Notes under the pieces: generated by a model
Told to the model about the DNA's origin: nothing
The model's database searches: none
The model's input: only the letters and a program-made list of their open reading frames with translations
Made by a program: the position numbers and the translations under genes
In this document: in pieces, positions 1 to 11,042 of the stretch
How positions within the stretch are numbered: the stretch's first letter is position 1
How the letters are laid out: the number at the start of each line of letters is the position of its first letter
Assembly: GCA_014529385.2 (NCBI GenBank)
Contig: CM043969.1
Coordinates: 11,449,001 to 11,513,000 of the forward strand
DNA: 64,000 nt
From: Adiantum capillus-veneris
Taxonomy: Eukaryota > Streptophyta > Polypodiopsida > Polypodiales > Pteridaceae
Direction of reading: 5' to 3'

Positions 1-10
1 TCTCCATTAT

Positions 11-418
11 ATGGATACAAATGAAAATACAAATCTCCCATCCACAGCACGATTGTCATGGTGGTCAAAAATGAAACGTGTACATATCCGGTTGTCAAAA
101 GAGCTTGCACCCTCCAAGCGTTATGACTTGCATACAACACAACAATGCCACAACGGTGTAGGTCACACAAATGTGGATCTTTGGGTGGATGGTTGCCTCT
201 ACCCCAATGACCCTTTGGTTAATCTGTATCCAACATTCAATAGTGTCCCTACCTTCTTGCAATGTGTAGGTAGAGGGGAGCCAGGTCTGCTTGGCAACTG
301 CAAGTGGTTGTCCACTAGCAGAGCTCATAGTGTGCAATATTATGGTGGATGCATCAACACCAAGTTATCATTCATAACACTACCAGTCTGCAAAACAGAG
401 GATCATTCATGTGGATAA
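11..418 (+). other. Unrecognised open frame of 135 codons at the window edge
   Basis: An open frame with no motif I recognise. It lies just upstream of the KLDEC-type gene and could be an earlier exon of it, but the frame changes before the next coding-looking stretch at about 424 and no clear splice pair joins them. It may equally be a chance frame in decayed DNA. Composition is not low complexity, which is the only reason to list it. Confidence 0.2.
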
Positions 419-423
419 ATAAG

Positions 424-1375
424 CACAAACTCTTCAGAAACATCTGGAAGAGAAGGATGGTAAGATTGCAAAGCTTGAGGGTACCATATTGAGTTTGTAA
501 GAGACACCTTTAGGTGCAAGGGAGCATAAGAGGAACTTCTCATCCATAGAGACCCTTTCTCCCAAAGGTAGTGCTCAGAAGAGAAGTGTTACAGCTACAA
601 GGTGCAGTTTGGAATACCCTATCATATTTCCTACATGTATGAAGTCGCTTCTTGATGATTATTTTGCTTTTTATTCTTATTGCAGGAATTTCATCCAAGA
701 GACATGTTGTAGCCAAATCCAAGAGGATCCCATTCATTTGCTTAGAAATTTCCTTAAGAAGGCAGATGTCATAGCAAGCCTGCACACACCAAAAGGAAAA
801 CATATTAATGATTATGTAACCAAGGAGGTGATGTGTAAGTTTTCTAATCTCGTGAGTGATGTTGATGTGCAGAAGGCATGTGATGAAGTTGGCATTAGTA
901 CAAAGGGTTAAATTGCACTACATGGCCTCTGCAAGGATTCCTTGAGGGAACGAGGATTTACTGAGAATGTATTCTCAGTGCCATGCAAGGTGAAACTTGC
1001 TAGAGGGGCCTCCAATGAATATTTTTTCTCACGTCTAGGTCACTATTTGCACATCAAGGAGACAATGCCCTCATCTATCTTTGTACAATCTCCAAAGCTA
1101 TCAATGCAAGGAATCGTGCTGATAATATTGACAAGGGGTTTCCTTACTCTATGTCAAATCATATTTTTTTCGATTTGAAGAGGCTTCAATAAGCAATGGT
1201 TTTCTTTTATGCACTACCTTCTAATGGTGAGGAAATAATCATGTGACGTTTTCCTTTCATTGTCGTTGTATGACCTTCACTTATTTCCTTTATTCTCTTG
1301 CAATGTTTGGAACTAAGTTGGTGTTTGTTTTCAAGCTTGACGAGTGCCAAATTGTGAAGCAATGAAGGTCGAGAG
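424..1375 (+). pseudogene. KLDEC gene, copy 1 (front half, decayed)
   Basis: Unrecognised multi-exon gene. The first visible exon (about 424-605) reads as a short charged coiled coil (LQKHLEEKDGKIAKLEG) with one in-frame TAA. An intron-like stretch ends in a pyrimidine-rich TATTGCAG at about 685. The next exon runs to about 1230 with one stop near 910 and contains VQKACDEVGIS, then a TAA near 1190. A second intron-like stretch precedes the block KLVFVFKLDECQIVK at about 1317-1365. That block matches the minus-strand gene at 35.3 kb (KLMFVLKLDEC, a stop, then IVE) at both DNA and protein level. The copy then breaks off and runs straight into the tail of a histone H3-like frame. I cannot name a family. 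The repeated block and splice-like boundaries suggest it was once a real gene. Confidence 0.5.
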
Positions 1376-1746
1376 GATGACTAGTGTCATATTTTTATTG
1401 TTAAGACCTCAAGAAGACGAGTCTACCAACAACAATTTTGTCCTAGAGGATGCAGCCCCACCCCCAAGTGCTGCCACAAAACAAAGTTTTACAGCTTGAC
1501 GGGCAAGCGGCACTACACATAGGCAACCTCGTAGAGTGCACCAGACTCTTTTGATATTCGACATTATTGAAAGTGTGTGGAACTTCTTATCCAAAGGGCT
1601 CCTTTTGCACGGACATGCGGGGAGATTGCGCAAAGCTACACCATTGAGTTACACATGCAGCCCATCGGCCTCAAAGGACTCAAGAAGCCACAGAGGCATA
1701 CTTGGTGGGTTTACTTGAGGATACATCGACTCGTGAAGTACAATAG
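1376..1746 (+). pseudogene. Histone H3-like (CENH3-like) pseudogene, copy 1
   Basis: The frame from about 1400 gives an acidic and proline-rich tail (QEDEST, then LEDAAPPP), an in-frame TGA near 1499, and a basic RQPRR segment. Next come DIRHY, a stop, and ELLIQRAPF with GEIAQ (about 1558-1640), which match the alpha-N and alpha-1 region of histone H3 (EIRRYQKSTELLIRKLPF, REIAQ). After a one- or two-base shift near 1682 the frame continues EATEAYLVGLLEDTS, the alpha-2/loop-2 signature of H3, and ends at a TAG at 1744-1746. The C-terminal alpha-3 is missing. The long tail makes a centromeric or other divergent H3 variant more likely than canonical H3. It is non-functional as it stands. It lies in the same orientation as, and directly behind, the KLDEC gene fragment. 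Confidence 0.72.
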
Positions 1747-2271
1747 GCATGATGCTACACCTCTCACTTGATAGTGTCCTATAGGATTCCCAATTTTAGA
1801 TTAGTTCACATTATTATTAGTAATACATAGAAACACGAGAGTTAATGCTCGTGAATCTAGAAGTGGAGAGATGCATACTCCATGCCCTCTTCATCCTAGT
1901 GAGATGTACATGTTACCCAAGCTTGTGCTTTTTATTTGTAGAGACACCATTGTTCATGAATAGATGACTTGGTGTTGTCTTGGATGCAGATACATGCAAT
2001 AGTTGACCTACATCTAAGATTGTTAAGCTGTCCGCTCGTGGTTGTGTTGTGAGTTCCACACACTTCATCAGGGACTAGAGTGATAAAACTATCAATCAAC
2101 ATTACAACAACATCCATGATTTGTGTTGAAAGTACCTCACACAAGCTAGGATGTTCATGTATACGTTGTTCATTCCTTTAGGTGTGTTTCTTATCACTTT
2201 ACATTTCCCCCTTGCGCACATAATAGGGTCCAGTTCTTGAGTTGAGAGTATCTCACACCCTTGGCATGTTC

Positions 2272-2273
<2 letters not shown>

Positions 2274-2327
<54 letters not shown>
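2274..2327. repeat. CT microsatellite
   Basis: Uninterrupted CT dinucleotide run of about 27 units. Open frames across it (poly Leu-Ser) are artefacts. Confidence 0.95.
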
Positions 2328-2329
<2 letters not shown>

Positions 2330-2361
2330 TTTGTCTATCTTTATACATTTAGTCATCAATC

Positions 2362-2450
2362 ACATAGTCTCTATGGTTTGCAATCATGTCATGTCATAGA
2401 GTTTATGGTTTACAATCATGTCATAGTGTCTATGGTTTGCAATCATGGCA
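2362..2450. repeat. Short tandem repeat, unit about 27-33 bp
   Basis: Three imperfect copies of a unit built around TCTATGGTTTGCAATCATG follow the CT microsatellite. The middle copy has a few substitutions. Confidence 0.7.
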
Positions 2451-2513
2451 TACTTTCTATAGTTTTGCATCACTTTTGGCATATCACTCATGATATCATG
2501 TTCATTATTGAAC

Positions 2514-2770
2514 ATGGCCAAGCAGACTACTAAGAAAATTGCAGACCTTTCAAGAGCTAAAAAATCATGATAGTACTACCTTGTCAAGCATAGATACTTG
2601 CATACAACTTGTGCAACAATTGTATACAGAGTTTAAGAGCAAGGAGAAACTTGAAAGATTAGCAAAGTACGTGAGAGTGAAAGCCAGCTCTTTCGATGTT
2701 TTTGAGGATCCAGGAGTCATCATTATGGAAAATCCTGTTGCATCAACCACTATTGATTTAAACCTCTCTT
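2514..2770 (+). pseudogene. Unrecognised short frame, frameshifted
   Basis: An ATG at 2514 opens a basic N-terminus (MAKQTTKKIADLSRAKK) that stops after 18 codons. A shifted frame continues to 2770 with a helix-rich, charged sequence including FKSKEKLERLAKYVRVKAS. The composition looks protein-like, but I recognise no domain and see no clear splice sites. It is possibly a first exon with one indel. Confidence 0.3.
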
Positions 2771-3191
2771 AGCTCCCCCCCTATTTTACACCTTCTGCTA
2801 GATACTGCCTTCTTCAACATACAAGCTCCGCAGCTAAGAGAGGGAAGATGGGCACATGTGAAACATGTGGGTGTCACCCATCCTGTCTTGCTGCAAAAAA
2901 TTTCACAAGTGCACTTTCATATACCCACGGTGGAGTAGCAAGTTAAAGACAAAGCATAGATAACCTACTAGAAAAATTGGCACACTCAATAGCTTAAGTC
3001 TCACAACTCAGAACTAGATTTTGCCCCCTCACCTCCTCCTATTTGTTTTGTCAAAAATCCAATGTGTTATATTGAATTTTTTATAATCTTAGAACTATAT
3101 TTTTCCCTCTTATCTCCTTCTTTTTGTATAGTTGAAAAGACATTGTGTTATATCAAACTATAATTGAAAAATCTTTTGTGAAGCTTGAGCT

Positions 3192-3218
3192 AGAGAGAGA
3201 GCGAGAGAGAGAGAGAGA
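3192..3218. repeat. GA microsatellite (imperfect)
   Basis: GA run interrupted once by GC. Confidence 0.9.
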
Positions 3219-3309
3219 TGTGAACATCAAGTAGCATAACATAGTATTCCATCGTGCATTATTCCAAAAATGAGCAAATGTTATAAAGGCCTGATCACAA
3301 ATCATCTTT

Positions 3310-4064
3310 AGTTTCAAACACGCCAACAATATTGTCTAATTTATCCATACCTAAGAATTATAAGGCTATCTCTCATTCCATATCATCATCATCCTCAACT
3401 TGTACAACGACATCTTCATGCATTTGGAAGACACCATAGTGCTCTTGCACTGCTCTTGTTCAATATTTTGAGCCTTTTGGGATAAGTCTCATATTGCAAA
3501 AAACATACACCAAATCAGCAATCCATTTAGGATGAAGCCGGTTTTTTTTTTAGTATGTATAAAGTCAAATGCTGACTAGTTTCTCTTGCGGCCTCCACTT
3601 GATGCATCAACTAATAAAACCCTGATGGAAAGTGTTGCAACTCCACCTTCTCTCTTTTGTACTCTTTTCACCATAGAGGTGTACTTGGTTTTGCAATGAA
3701 ATTTATATGCCATGGATCCTAAAACATACCATTTATGTTAGCATAATCAACTCACTAATGAAAAGCTACTTTCCATCCTCCTGTCCCAAAAGTTGGGAGC
3801 ACACTATTTTGAAGTCAGTCTCATGAATTATTTTTTAGCAGATTGTTGATGCATTTGGAACTTAAGATCCAATACAAATGATGCATCATGCAATGGCATA
3901 AGCGCCCATCGCTTGTTAGCAACTATGATCATGGTAGCTTTGTCCTTTGTACCAAAACCAACATGCTGTCTTACCTTGTGTAAGGCCTCTAACAAAAACC
4001 AAAAAATCCAATCAAATACAAAAAATTCTTTATCTCGACATGTGATGTACCCAACATTTTTCAA
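3310..4064 (-). pseudogene. Unrecognised minus-strand coding-like region
   Basis: From 4064 the minus strand reads 78 codons (MKNVGYITCRDKEFFVFDW at the start), then stops. Further coding-like patches follow toward 3310, for example FLGMDKLDNIVGVFETKDD around 3310-3370, separated by stops. The patches are consistent with exons or with a single decayed frame. No family recognised. Nothing ties it to the plus-strand genes nearby. Confidence 0.3.
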
Positions 4065-4270
4065 TAAAACTATTTTATTTACTTTGTAGAATTGTTTAAG
4101 GTTTGTATTTTGTTAATTCATAAAGCGTTCCAACGGAACGATCAAATAAAAAAATCGAACTCTGAAACTATTATTTATGGCTCTTATTCACTTAGAAACT
4201 ATAGGTTGATATGGAAAACTTAAGCCTCAAGACTATATCTAAAGATAAAAGTTGACCCTTAAGAAAGAAA

Positions 4271-4390
4271 GAGTATTTTTAGGAAAAAGAGAGAGATTTA
4301 AAAAAAGGAAGAGTATTTTTAGAATCGAATGAGTATTTTTAGAAAAGGAGGAGTATTTTTAGAAGGGAAGGAGTATTTTTAGGAAAGAAG
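4271..4390. repeat. 20-bp tandem repeat (GAGTATTTTTAG core)
   Basis: The core GAGTATTTTTAG starts at 4271, 4311, 4331, 4351 and 4371. The last four are spaced exactly 20 bp apart, with variable purine-rich spacers. It lies about 170 bp upstream of a TATA box. Confidence 0.85.
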
Positions 4391-4558
4391 GAGTCAAGAT
4401 TATAGCTTCTTTTCTTAGAAGCCAAGCCTCTCCTAAAATTAGAGATTCAAAATTACGCATCGAAATGCGTGTCTGCAAAAAAAAATTCCACAAATGCACG
4501 CGAACTTATCTCTTTGCTTTTCACTATTCTTAGCTTGTGCTTTTGGCTCTTGAGAGCC

Positions 4559-4566
4559 TATATAAA
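4559..4566 (+). promoter_or_regulatory. TATA box upstream of the 4895 ATG
   Basis: TATATAAA is followed by GGCC and a pyrimidine-rich leader. The leader to the next good ATG (4895) is about 300 bp and is mostly CA, GA and CT microsatellite. Similar TATATAAA plus low-complexity leader arrangements occur at 30350 and (minus strand) 33494. Confidence 0.55.
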
Positions 4567-4590
4567 GGCCCTCTTCCCTCACTTTTAGGA

Positions 4591-4591
<1 letters not shown>

Positions 4592-4659
<68 letters not shown>
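4592..4659. repeat. CA then GA compound microsatellite
   Basis: About 20 CA units run directly into about 14 GA units inside the putative 5' leader. Confidence 0.95.
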
Positions 4660-4662
<3 letters not shown>

Positions 4663-4772
4663 CTTAGAAGCAGAAGCTCTCTTGCCATAACATCGGAGTT
4701 ACCTTCTCTCCCTCAACCTCTCACCCTTGATCCATGTCCATTTCTACCACCATCATGTTGTCTCTCGGATTG

Positions 4773-4775
<3 letters not shown>

Positions 4776-4818
<43 letters not shown>
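4776..4818. repeat. CT microsatellite
   Basis: CT run of about 21 units in the same putative leader. Confidence 0.95.
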
Positions 4819-4821
<3 letters not shown>

Positions 4822-4894
4822 AATCTTCTTGGCAAGCAAGAAAACCATAACTCTGCTTTTCACGACGAAGCTTTCCTTTTCTCTTTTGTGATAC

Positions 4895-5130
4895 GATGGC
4901 CCCAAAGCGAGTGACTCAAAGCTCCAAGGATGCTCTTATCGTTACACCTCTCCAAGGAAGGTGCAAAGGAAGCTATCATCTACTCCAATCATAACTCAAG
5001 TGGAGGTATCGACTCCAAAGGAAGTCGAAGCCATCCAACCTCAAACACGGGAGGTATCAACTCCGAAGGAATTCGAAGCCATCCAACCTCAAACACGGGA
5101 GGTAATCAAACATGTCGCTAATCCTATAAG
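4895..5130 (+). pseudogene. Unrecognised first exon with a 48-bp internal duplication
   Basis: An ATG at 4895, about 330 bp after the TATA box, opens MAPKRVTQSSKDALIVTP. After one or two frame changes the best frame reads EVSTPKEVEAIQPQTR twice, because a 48-bp unit is tandemly duplicated (copies beginning at 5002 and 5050, with a partial third at 5098). It ends KHVANPIR and a TAA at about 5130. The two copies keep the same frame and differ conservatively, which suggests it once encoded protein. No family recognised. Confidence 0.4.
5002..5104. repeat. 48-bp tandem duplication
   Basis: Two near-identical 48-bp units plus the start of a third (GGAGGTAATC). The period is a multiple of three and lies inside a coding-like frame. 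Confidence 0.85.
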
Positions 5131-7228
5131 ATAAAATTTTTAGTTCTACATTGCTATTCATGTTGACCTGGTAAGCCAAGCATAGGGATTCCCTTAAGAC
5201 GTCCAAAAAACCTGATTCTATCACAAGAAACAAGCATATATTTTTATAGAATAGTGAAAGAACTGCTTGATAAATTGTCATTGTTTGTTAATTTGTTATC
5301 GCTTGATAAGTTTTTACTTTTGATATGAAGAGTTGGTTGATCATTTTTTAAGAATCATTTAACAAGAAGAATTGTTAAAAGTGTATCTTTTGTTACTCGA
5401 GATGATCCCGCAGTTAGTAGAGATTAAGCTGAGGTTATTAGCTCTCTTTTATCCCCCGCAACTAGTGAGATGCCTGGCAGTTAGCGAGATGTAGTGAGAT
5501 GGGAAGGTTGCACAATTCACGATTAGCAAATAAATAAATTCTTTGGTTAGACAGAGAAAGTCCGCAGGTAGCGGCAAACTCATAAGAAATTGGAAAAGTT
5601 TGTTTTATTGAAATATAGGACTGTTTTCATTAGGCCTTGTTTGAATTGCTTTGATATTTCTTAAGAGGCTGTATGAATGAACCTATGTCCGGAATTAATA
5701 AAGGAATCCTATTTGTATTGGTAGTAATTAAAAAACAAGAAGAACGGGTGAGTGTGGTGTGGAAAGTGGAAGACTAATATCCTAATGGATCTAGGTCTAC
5801 GGATGGGTGGACCCGATTAGTTGGGTACTTTTCACAAGATTACTAGTTAGTTTAGACTATGTCTCATATCATATTCAGGTTTTATGAATGGCGACTGTGC
5901 CTCTTCACACTAGGTTGGTAATGGGACACTTTTATGTCCTGGGACACTTTTATGTCCTGTGAAGTGACCATGTTCCTTGAATTATGTCAAGAGTTTCAAA
6001 ATAGATTTTGAGGTGCCATCTATCTAGAAAGTTGTCTCATGAGCTGAAAAAAACTCGACATTTTTTTGGAATATCAATTCCATCTTTAACATTGTCCTTG
6101 CACAACATTTCACAACCTAAACTGTGTGAAAAAACGGGTCCTGTTTTTGGCTTTTTTTCAACTTTTTGCAACTATACCACTCTAGAATTCATGTTTGTGA
6201 GGTCTATAATGCTAGAGAATTATCTCTAGTAGTCCTCGACATGTCCTGATGCTTCTAGGGAGAAATAAATATTAAAGGTGTAAGTTATGACCAAATTACA
6301 AAAATTGTCAAATCTTGTTTTTTAGCCAATTTTAGCTCTTCTGTGATTTTTTTGGTGGATTTCATGATATCCAAATTCATTTTTGATTTTCTATGTAGCA
6401 TATTGTAACATAAAGCTAACATTCCTTGAGTTTTGGGGCACCTAATACCCTATTTTGCATAGTACACAACGATGGTTGATTTTTTCAATTATGGAAGAAA
6501 ACGAAACAATCTAGTATATCAAGTATAGCTTTTTCAATATTGTTGGTTTCTTGTGACAACTATATGCATTTTGTAGGTAGTAACCATATCTAGTCATAAG
6601 GATCAAATTTGGCTAGATATTGAATAGTTTCTATGGGATTCTACAACTCATAATGTTCAACCCAGTTTTTTCATGTTTGCTATATTTAACACTTCATCTT
6701 TGTCCCCAAGATTCCCCTTGGTAAGAGATGTATTATTCTTTTGACATGCTCCATGGCTCCTTATGAACATAAAGGACAATAGGGAACTAAGAAACATGCA
6801 TATATTATTTGTATTGAGTGTGGCTATAGAAACTTTGATGATAGGTTTGCAGAATGGTAAAAATTCAACTTTTTTGTACCTATTTATTTTGGCAAAACAA
6901 AAAATAGTGAGTGAGAAGCAATCATATGTTCTGATCACCAACCCATTGAAGTTAACTAGGGAATTTATCTCAAGTCCTACAAAAATCCCTAGTCTTATTT
7001 TTATGCAACAAAACATAAGAAATGACTATTTTGATGAAAATTCACTGGTCCATCAAGTTTGGAGGCTTGGTGTGACCAAAAGATGAGAAATTTTACAAGT
7101 TTCTTATTTTTTCCATGTTTAGTAGGCCTTGAACTATAACCTCATGAAAGGATTTTACAAAATGAGTGGATCTACTATGGTTTTGGAGGTTGTTTTCAAA
7201 ACCCTGAAAGGACACTTTTATGTCCTGT
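5131..7228. other. No gene seen; short repeat at 5923-5958
   Basis: AT-rich sequence without a convincing frame; 6657-7086 has overlapping frames on both strands and no motif. The only structure is a perfect 18-bp tandem duplication at 5923-5940 and 5941-5958 (GGGACACTTTTATGTCCT), itself an imperfect palindrome. The same word recurs at 7210-7226, immediately before the Ty1/copia insertion. Confidence 0.6.
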
Positions 7229-7233
7229 TAGGT

Positions 7234-7357
7234 TGTTACCATATACATGTGGTAGTGATGTGTGTGAACACACTAGGACCGCTGTGGCATTTTTTCCCTC
7301 ATGTTACCATATACATGTGGTAGTGATGTGTGTGAACACACTAGGACCGTTGGGGCA
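7234..7357 (+). repeat. Rearranged 5' LTR of copia copy A
   Basis: Unit 1 (7234-7301, 68 bp) and unit 2 (7302-7357, 56 bp) each start TGTTACCATATACATG and match the first part of the 3' LTR. After 7357 the sequence aligns to the internal leader seen in copy B, so the remaining LTR and the PBS are absent. The outer TG end and target duplication are intact. Confidence 0.9.
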
Positions 7358-7523
7358 GTACTGCATAGGCTATTTCGTCATTTTGTGCAAATTTTCTGTC
7401 AGTGCCGTTTTTTGCATAACATGTGCCTTATAGTCTTCTACGGTTTGTGCTATATAGCACAGGTTGTTCCCGCTCTGTTTCTCCTATTTTCGGGCAGTTT
7501 TCACATCAGGTGCAGCATTTACC

Positions 7524-8537
7524 ATGGCTGACAACAACAACACATATGTGTTCAAGATGTTTGTTGTTGAGGACAGGTTGGATGGGGACAACTACCCTAT
7601 GTGGGCTTATATGATGCAACATGTTCTTGTGTCAAAGGGTGTTTGGAACATTGTGCAGGGCATTGATGTACGTCCTGGTTCTGAGGATGTAGGCGATGTT
7701 GAGGATGTTGCAGGTCTTGCTGCAAGTATTACGACAGAACAAGCTCATTGGGATGTTAAGGATGCGCAGGCTCATGCATTGATTGCGTTGTCTGTGAAGC
7801 GCACCATTGTTCCTCACATCCGTTCAGCAAAATCTGCAAAACAGGCTTGGGATATTTTAGCAGGTCTTTATGCAAGCCGCAATGAGGCTAAAATTGCTTT
7901 GCTGCGTAAAGAGCTAGACTCGAAGATTATGCACGAGGAAGATGATATGGACACTTTCCTTGCTGGTGTCAAGGATATCAATGAGCAGCTTATTTCTGCA
8001 GGTACTGAAGTCATTTCAGACAGTTCCCTTGTGCAGACTGTTCTTGATGCCTTACCAGATTCCTACCAGACTTTTGCTAGTACTTGGAGACTTATGACCC
8101 AAGGAAATCTTGAAGTTGTCAAGTTTGATGCATTATGCACATTGCTGTTGCAAGAGTCACTTTCTAGAAAAAACAGGACTAGGAAGCGTGCAGTTGAACA
8201 TGCTTTTATTGCTTCTCAAAGAAAGGGTGGTAACAGTAATGCAGCCACTTCTTATGGTTCTGCTGCGAGTGGCAAAAACTATGTTCCTAATGCTTCTGCT
8301 AGCAGTACTTCGTCTGGTAATTCTGGTGATAAGGGAAAAAGGAAGATGCATTGCGATTATTGTAAAGCCAATGATCACTTGATCAAGTCGTGTCCTAAGT
8401 TGAAGGCCAAAGAGGCTAAGAAGAAAGAGGGTGGTTCCACTGCAAATGCTAGTTCCACTACAAATGCAGCCATTGTTGAGTCTTCTGTGAAAGGAGACTG
8501 TGTTGCTGATGTTGATGCAGAATGGTTGGGCTTTTAG
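7524..8537 (+). CDS. gag: Ty1/copia Gag (copy A)
   Basis: Capsid and nucleocapsid polyprotein that packages element RNA in cytoplasmic particles. The start MADNNN at 7524 is chosen because the same ATG context recurs in copy B; an upstream in-frame ATG at 7464 is in the leader. The N-terminal half has the copia gag layout (GDNYPMWAYMMQHVL, then KSAKQAWDIL and LLRKELDSKIMHE), corresponding to the UBN2 family. Near the C-terminus there is one CCHC knuckle, CDYCKANDHLIKSC. The frame ends at 8537 after a 4-bp insertion relative to copy B. The protease that should follow in the same frame is displaced. Confidence 0.9.
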   Translation: MADNNNTYVFKMFVVEDRLDGDNYPMWAYMMQHVLVSKGVWNIVQGIDVRPGSEDVGDVEDVAGLAASITTEQAHWDVKDAQAHALIALSVKRTIVPHIRSAKSAKQAWDILAGLYASRNEAKIALLRKELDSKIMHEEDDMDTFLAGVKDINEQLISAGTEVISDSSLVQTVLDALPDSYQTFASTWRLMTQGNLEVVKFDALCTLLLQESLSRKNRTRKRAVEHAFIASQRKGGNSNAATSYGSAASGKNYVPNASASSTSSGNSGDKGKRKMHCDYCKANDHLIKSCPKLKAKEAKKKEGGSTANASSTTNAAIVESSVKGDCVADVDAEWLGF

Positions 8538-11042
8538 CGCAGAGTGCACTTACAATCCTGCTGTCCATGATGCATGTTTGTCAGTTGCTGCAGATTCACA
8601 TGTGTGGTATTTCGACAGTGGTGCTACAAAGCACATTACCTCACATCGTGAATTGTTTACCTCTCTCGAGTTTGTCCCTCATGGGAATTCAGTCACTTGT
8701 GCCAACAATGCCTCTATCCAGTTCAGGGAGTTGGAAAGATTGTGCTTACTGCTGCTAATGGCAGTTCCTTCACACTTGTTGATGAACTTTATGTACCTGG
8801 GATCAAGAAGAATCTCTTGTCTGTATCCGCACTTGCTAGACTTGGACTTGTAGTCAAATTTGTGGATGACAGATGTACAGTTCATGATCTCATTTTTGGT
8901 GATGAAATTGTTGCATCTGGCCTTTTGTGCCGTGGGCTGTATAAGCTCACTTTGTATGACAAGTGTGGACAAAATTTTGCAAATGCTGTTGCAGATTCAA
9001 GGGCTATTTCAGATGCAAAACTTTGGCATGCACGTTTTGGTCATCTAAATTTTTCCAGTTTGCTGCATTTGCAAAAATCTGATATGGTTGCTTCTTTGCC
9101 GCCTCTTGAAGCACCTGGCAAACATGTTTGTGAAGGCTGTATTTTGGGTAAGATGCAGCGTTCTAAATTTCCAAAGGATGGTTCAGTTCGGGCCACATGC
9201 AGGTTGCAGCTTGTGCATAGTGATGTTTGTGGGCCCATGCAAACTTCGTCCTTGGGCAATTACCTGTACTTCGTGACTTTCATTGATGATTACTCCAGGC
9301 ATGCATGGGTATTTCCTCTTAAAGCGAAGTCCGAAGTTTTTATGTGCTTCAAACAATTTCTAGCTATGGCTGAAAATGTCTCGAAATGTACTATGGGCAC
9401 CCTCCGTTCCGATCGAGGGGGGGAGTATATGTCTCATGAATTTAATGCATTTCTGGCTAGTCATGGGATAAAACACCAATGTACAGTGCCTTATACACCT
9501 CAGCAAAATGGTGTTGCTGAGAGGAAAAACAGGTCACTGACGGAAATGGCACGATGTATGGTCAAAAGTCAAGCTTTACCGCATTCTTTTTGGCTTGAGG
9601 CCATCATGTGTGCCACTTATATACTTAGCGCGTGTCCTACGAAAGCTTTGCAGTCTATTACTCCATATGAAGCATGGCATGATAGAAAGCCTTCTATTGA
9701 GCACATGCGTGTTTTTGGCTGTTTGGCATATGCTTTGGTGCCACAAGTGCAGCGCAGAAAATTGGATGATAAGGCTGTCAAATGTATTTTTGTTGGTTAT
9801 AGTGCTGAAAGCAAAGGTTACAAGTTGTATCATCCGCAAACAAAACGTATTCTGGTTTCACGGGATGTAGTGTTTGTGGAAGATTTTGTTCAACCCTTGT
9901 TGTCATGTACCAGAGACAGTAATGTAAGCTCACAGGACATTTATGACACTTTGTTGCCTCTTTTCAGTGGTGGAAATACGAATGTAGGTTCCAATGAGTC
10001 AAATGTACAGCCTATGGGGGTTTCTATAAATGTTCTAGATCAGCCTATTACTGATGTAGATGTACATGATGTACTTGATAAGGAAAGGGCTGAAAATGAG
10101 CAGGCTAGAGGTATGCCAAAATGGTTGGTGCACACCTTGCGTGACAGTAAATTGGATGCACCTTTGTCTAGCCGTACTCTTTCAGGCTCTCGCCATGCAT
10201 CTTATGCATCAGATTGTTATGCTTTGGCTGTGTCTAGCTTACATGATGTTGAGGAGCCTCTGACTTTTGATGAAGCACAAAATTCAGAAAATTGGATGGC
10301 TGCCATGCAATCAGAATATGATGCACTTATAGAAAATGACACATGGACTTTATGTGATTTGCCTCCTGGCAAAAAGGCCATTGGTACGAAGTGGGTTCAC
10401 AAGTTGAAACGCAAGCCGGATGGTGAGATCGATCGCCATAAGGCTCGACTTGTTGCAAAAGGTTATGCACAGCAAAAAGCCATAGACTATGAAGAGACTT
10501 TTTCTCCCACTTGTCGTATGACTACTGTACGTTTTCTATGTGCATTGGCAGCTCATTTTGGTTGGGATGTACATCAATCAGACATTGTTACTGCTTTCTT
10601 GAATGGTGACATATTTGAGGAAGTTTATGTAACGCAGCCTCGCGGTTTTGTCATAAAAGGACAAGAGGACAAAGTGTGCAAATGTAACAAGGCTTTGTAT
10701 GGGTTGAAGCAATCTCCTCGTGCTTGGTATGAGAAAGTTGACACTCATTTGGTCAAACAAGGCTTTCGTAACAGTCCAACAAAAAGCACATTGTATGTAA
10801 AGCGTGAGGGTGATGTACTTCTCATTGTGGTTCTTTATGTTGATGATTTTCTGATCACTGGACCAAATGAGAGACATATTTCTGAATTTAAGGCTGATTT
10901 GAATGCTACTTTCAAGATGAAAGATTTGGGGCTGTTGCATCATTATTTGGGTATACAGTTTAAGCAGTGTGATAGTGGTATTGCCTTGTGTCAGAAAAGT
11001 TACATAGAGACATTGCTATGTAATTTTGGACTTGAGGATTGA
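8538..11042 (+). pseudogene. pol: Ty1/copia Pol (protease, integrase, RT) copy A, frameshifted
   Basis: The protease signature YFDSGATKHI lies at about 8608-8640 in a different frame from gag. The frame returns near 8725 and stays open to 11042. Seen in order: GAG-pre-integrase with LWHARFGHL and CEGC; integrase with HSDVCGP, DDYSRHAWVF, LRSDRGGEY and GVAERKNR, giving the D, D, E catalytic set; RT with KWVHKLKRKPDG, RLVAKGYAQ, DIVTAFLNG, YGLKQSPRAWY and the catalytic YVDDF. A TGA at 11040-11042 follows GLED, where Cys is usual in this family, and cuts RT from RNase H. In life these activities copy and integrate the element. Confidence 0.93.

Noticed and set aside
2514-2560. Basic start MAKQTTKKIADLS as a third H3-like tail
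   Set aside because: Only a few Lys, Gln and Thr positions match and nothing downstream resembles a histone core.
8157-8549. Minus-strand frame of 130 codons in copia copy A
   Set aside because: Antisense shadow of gag; no independent support.
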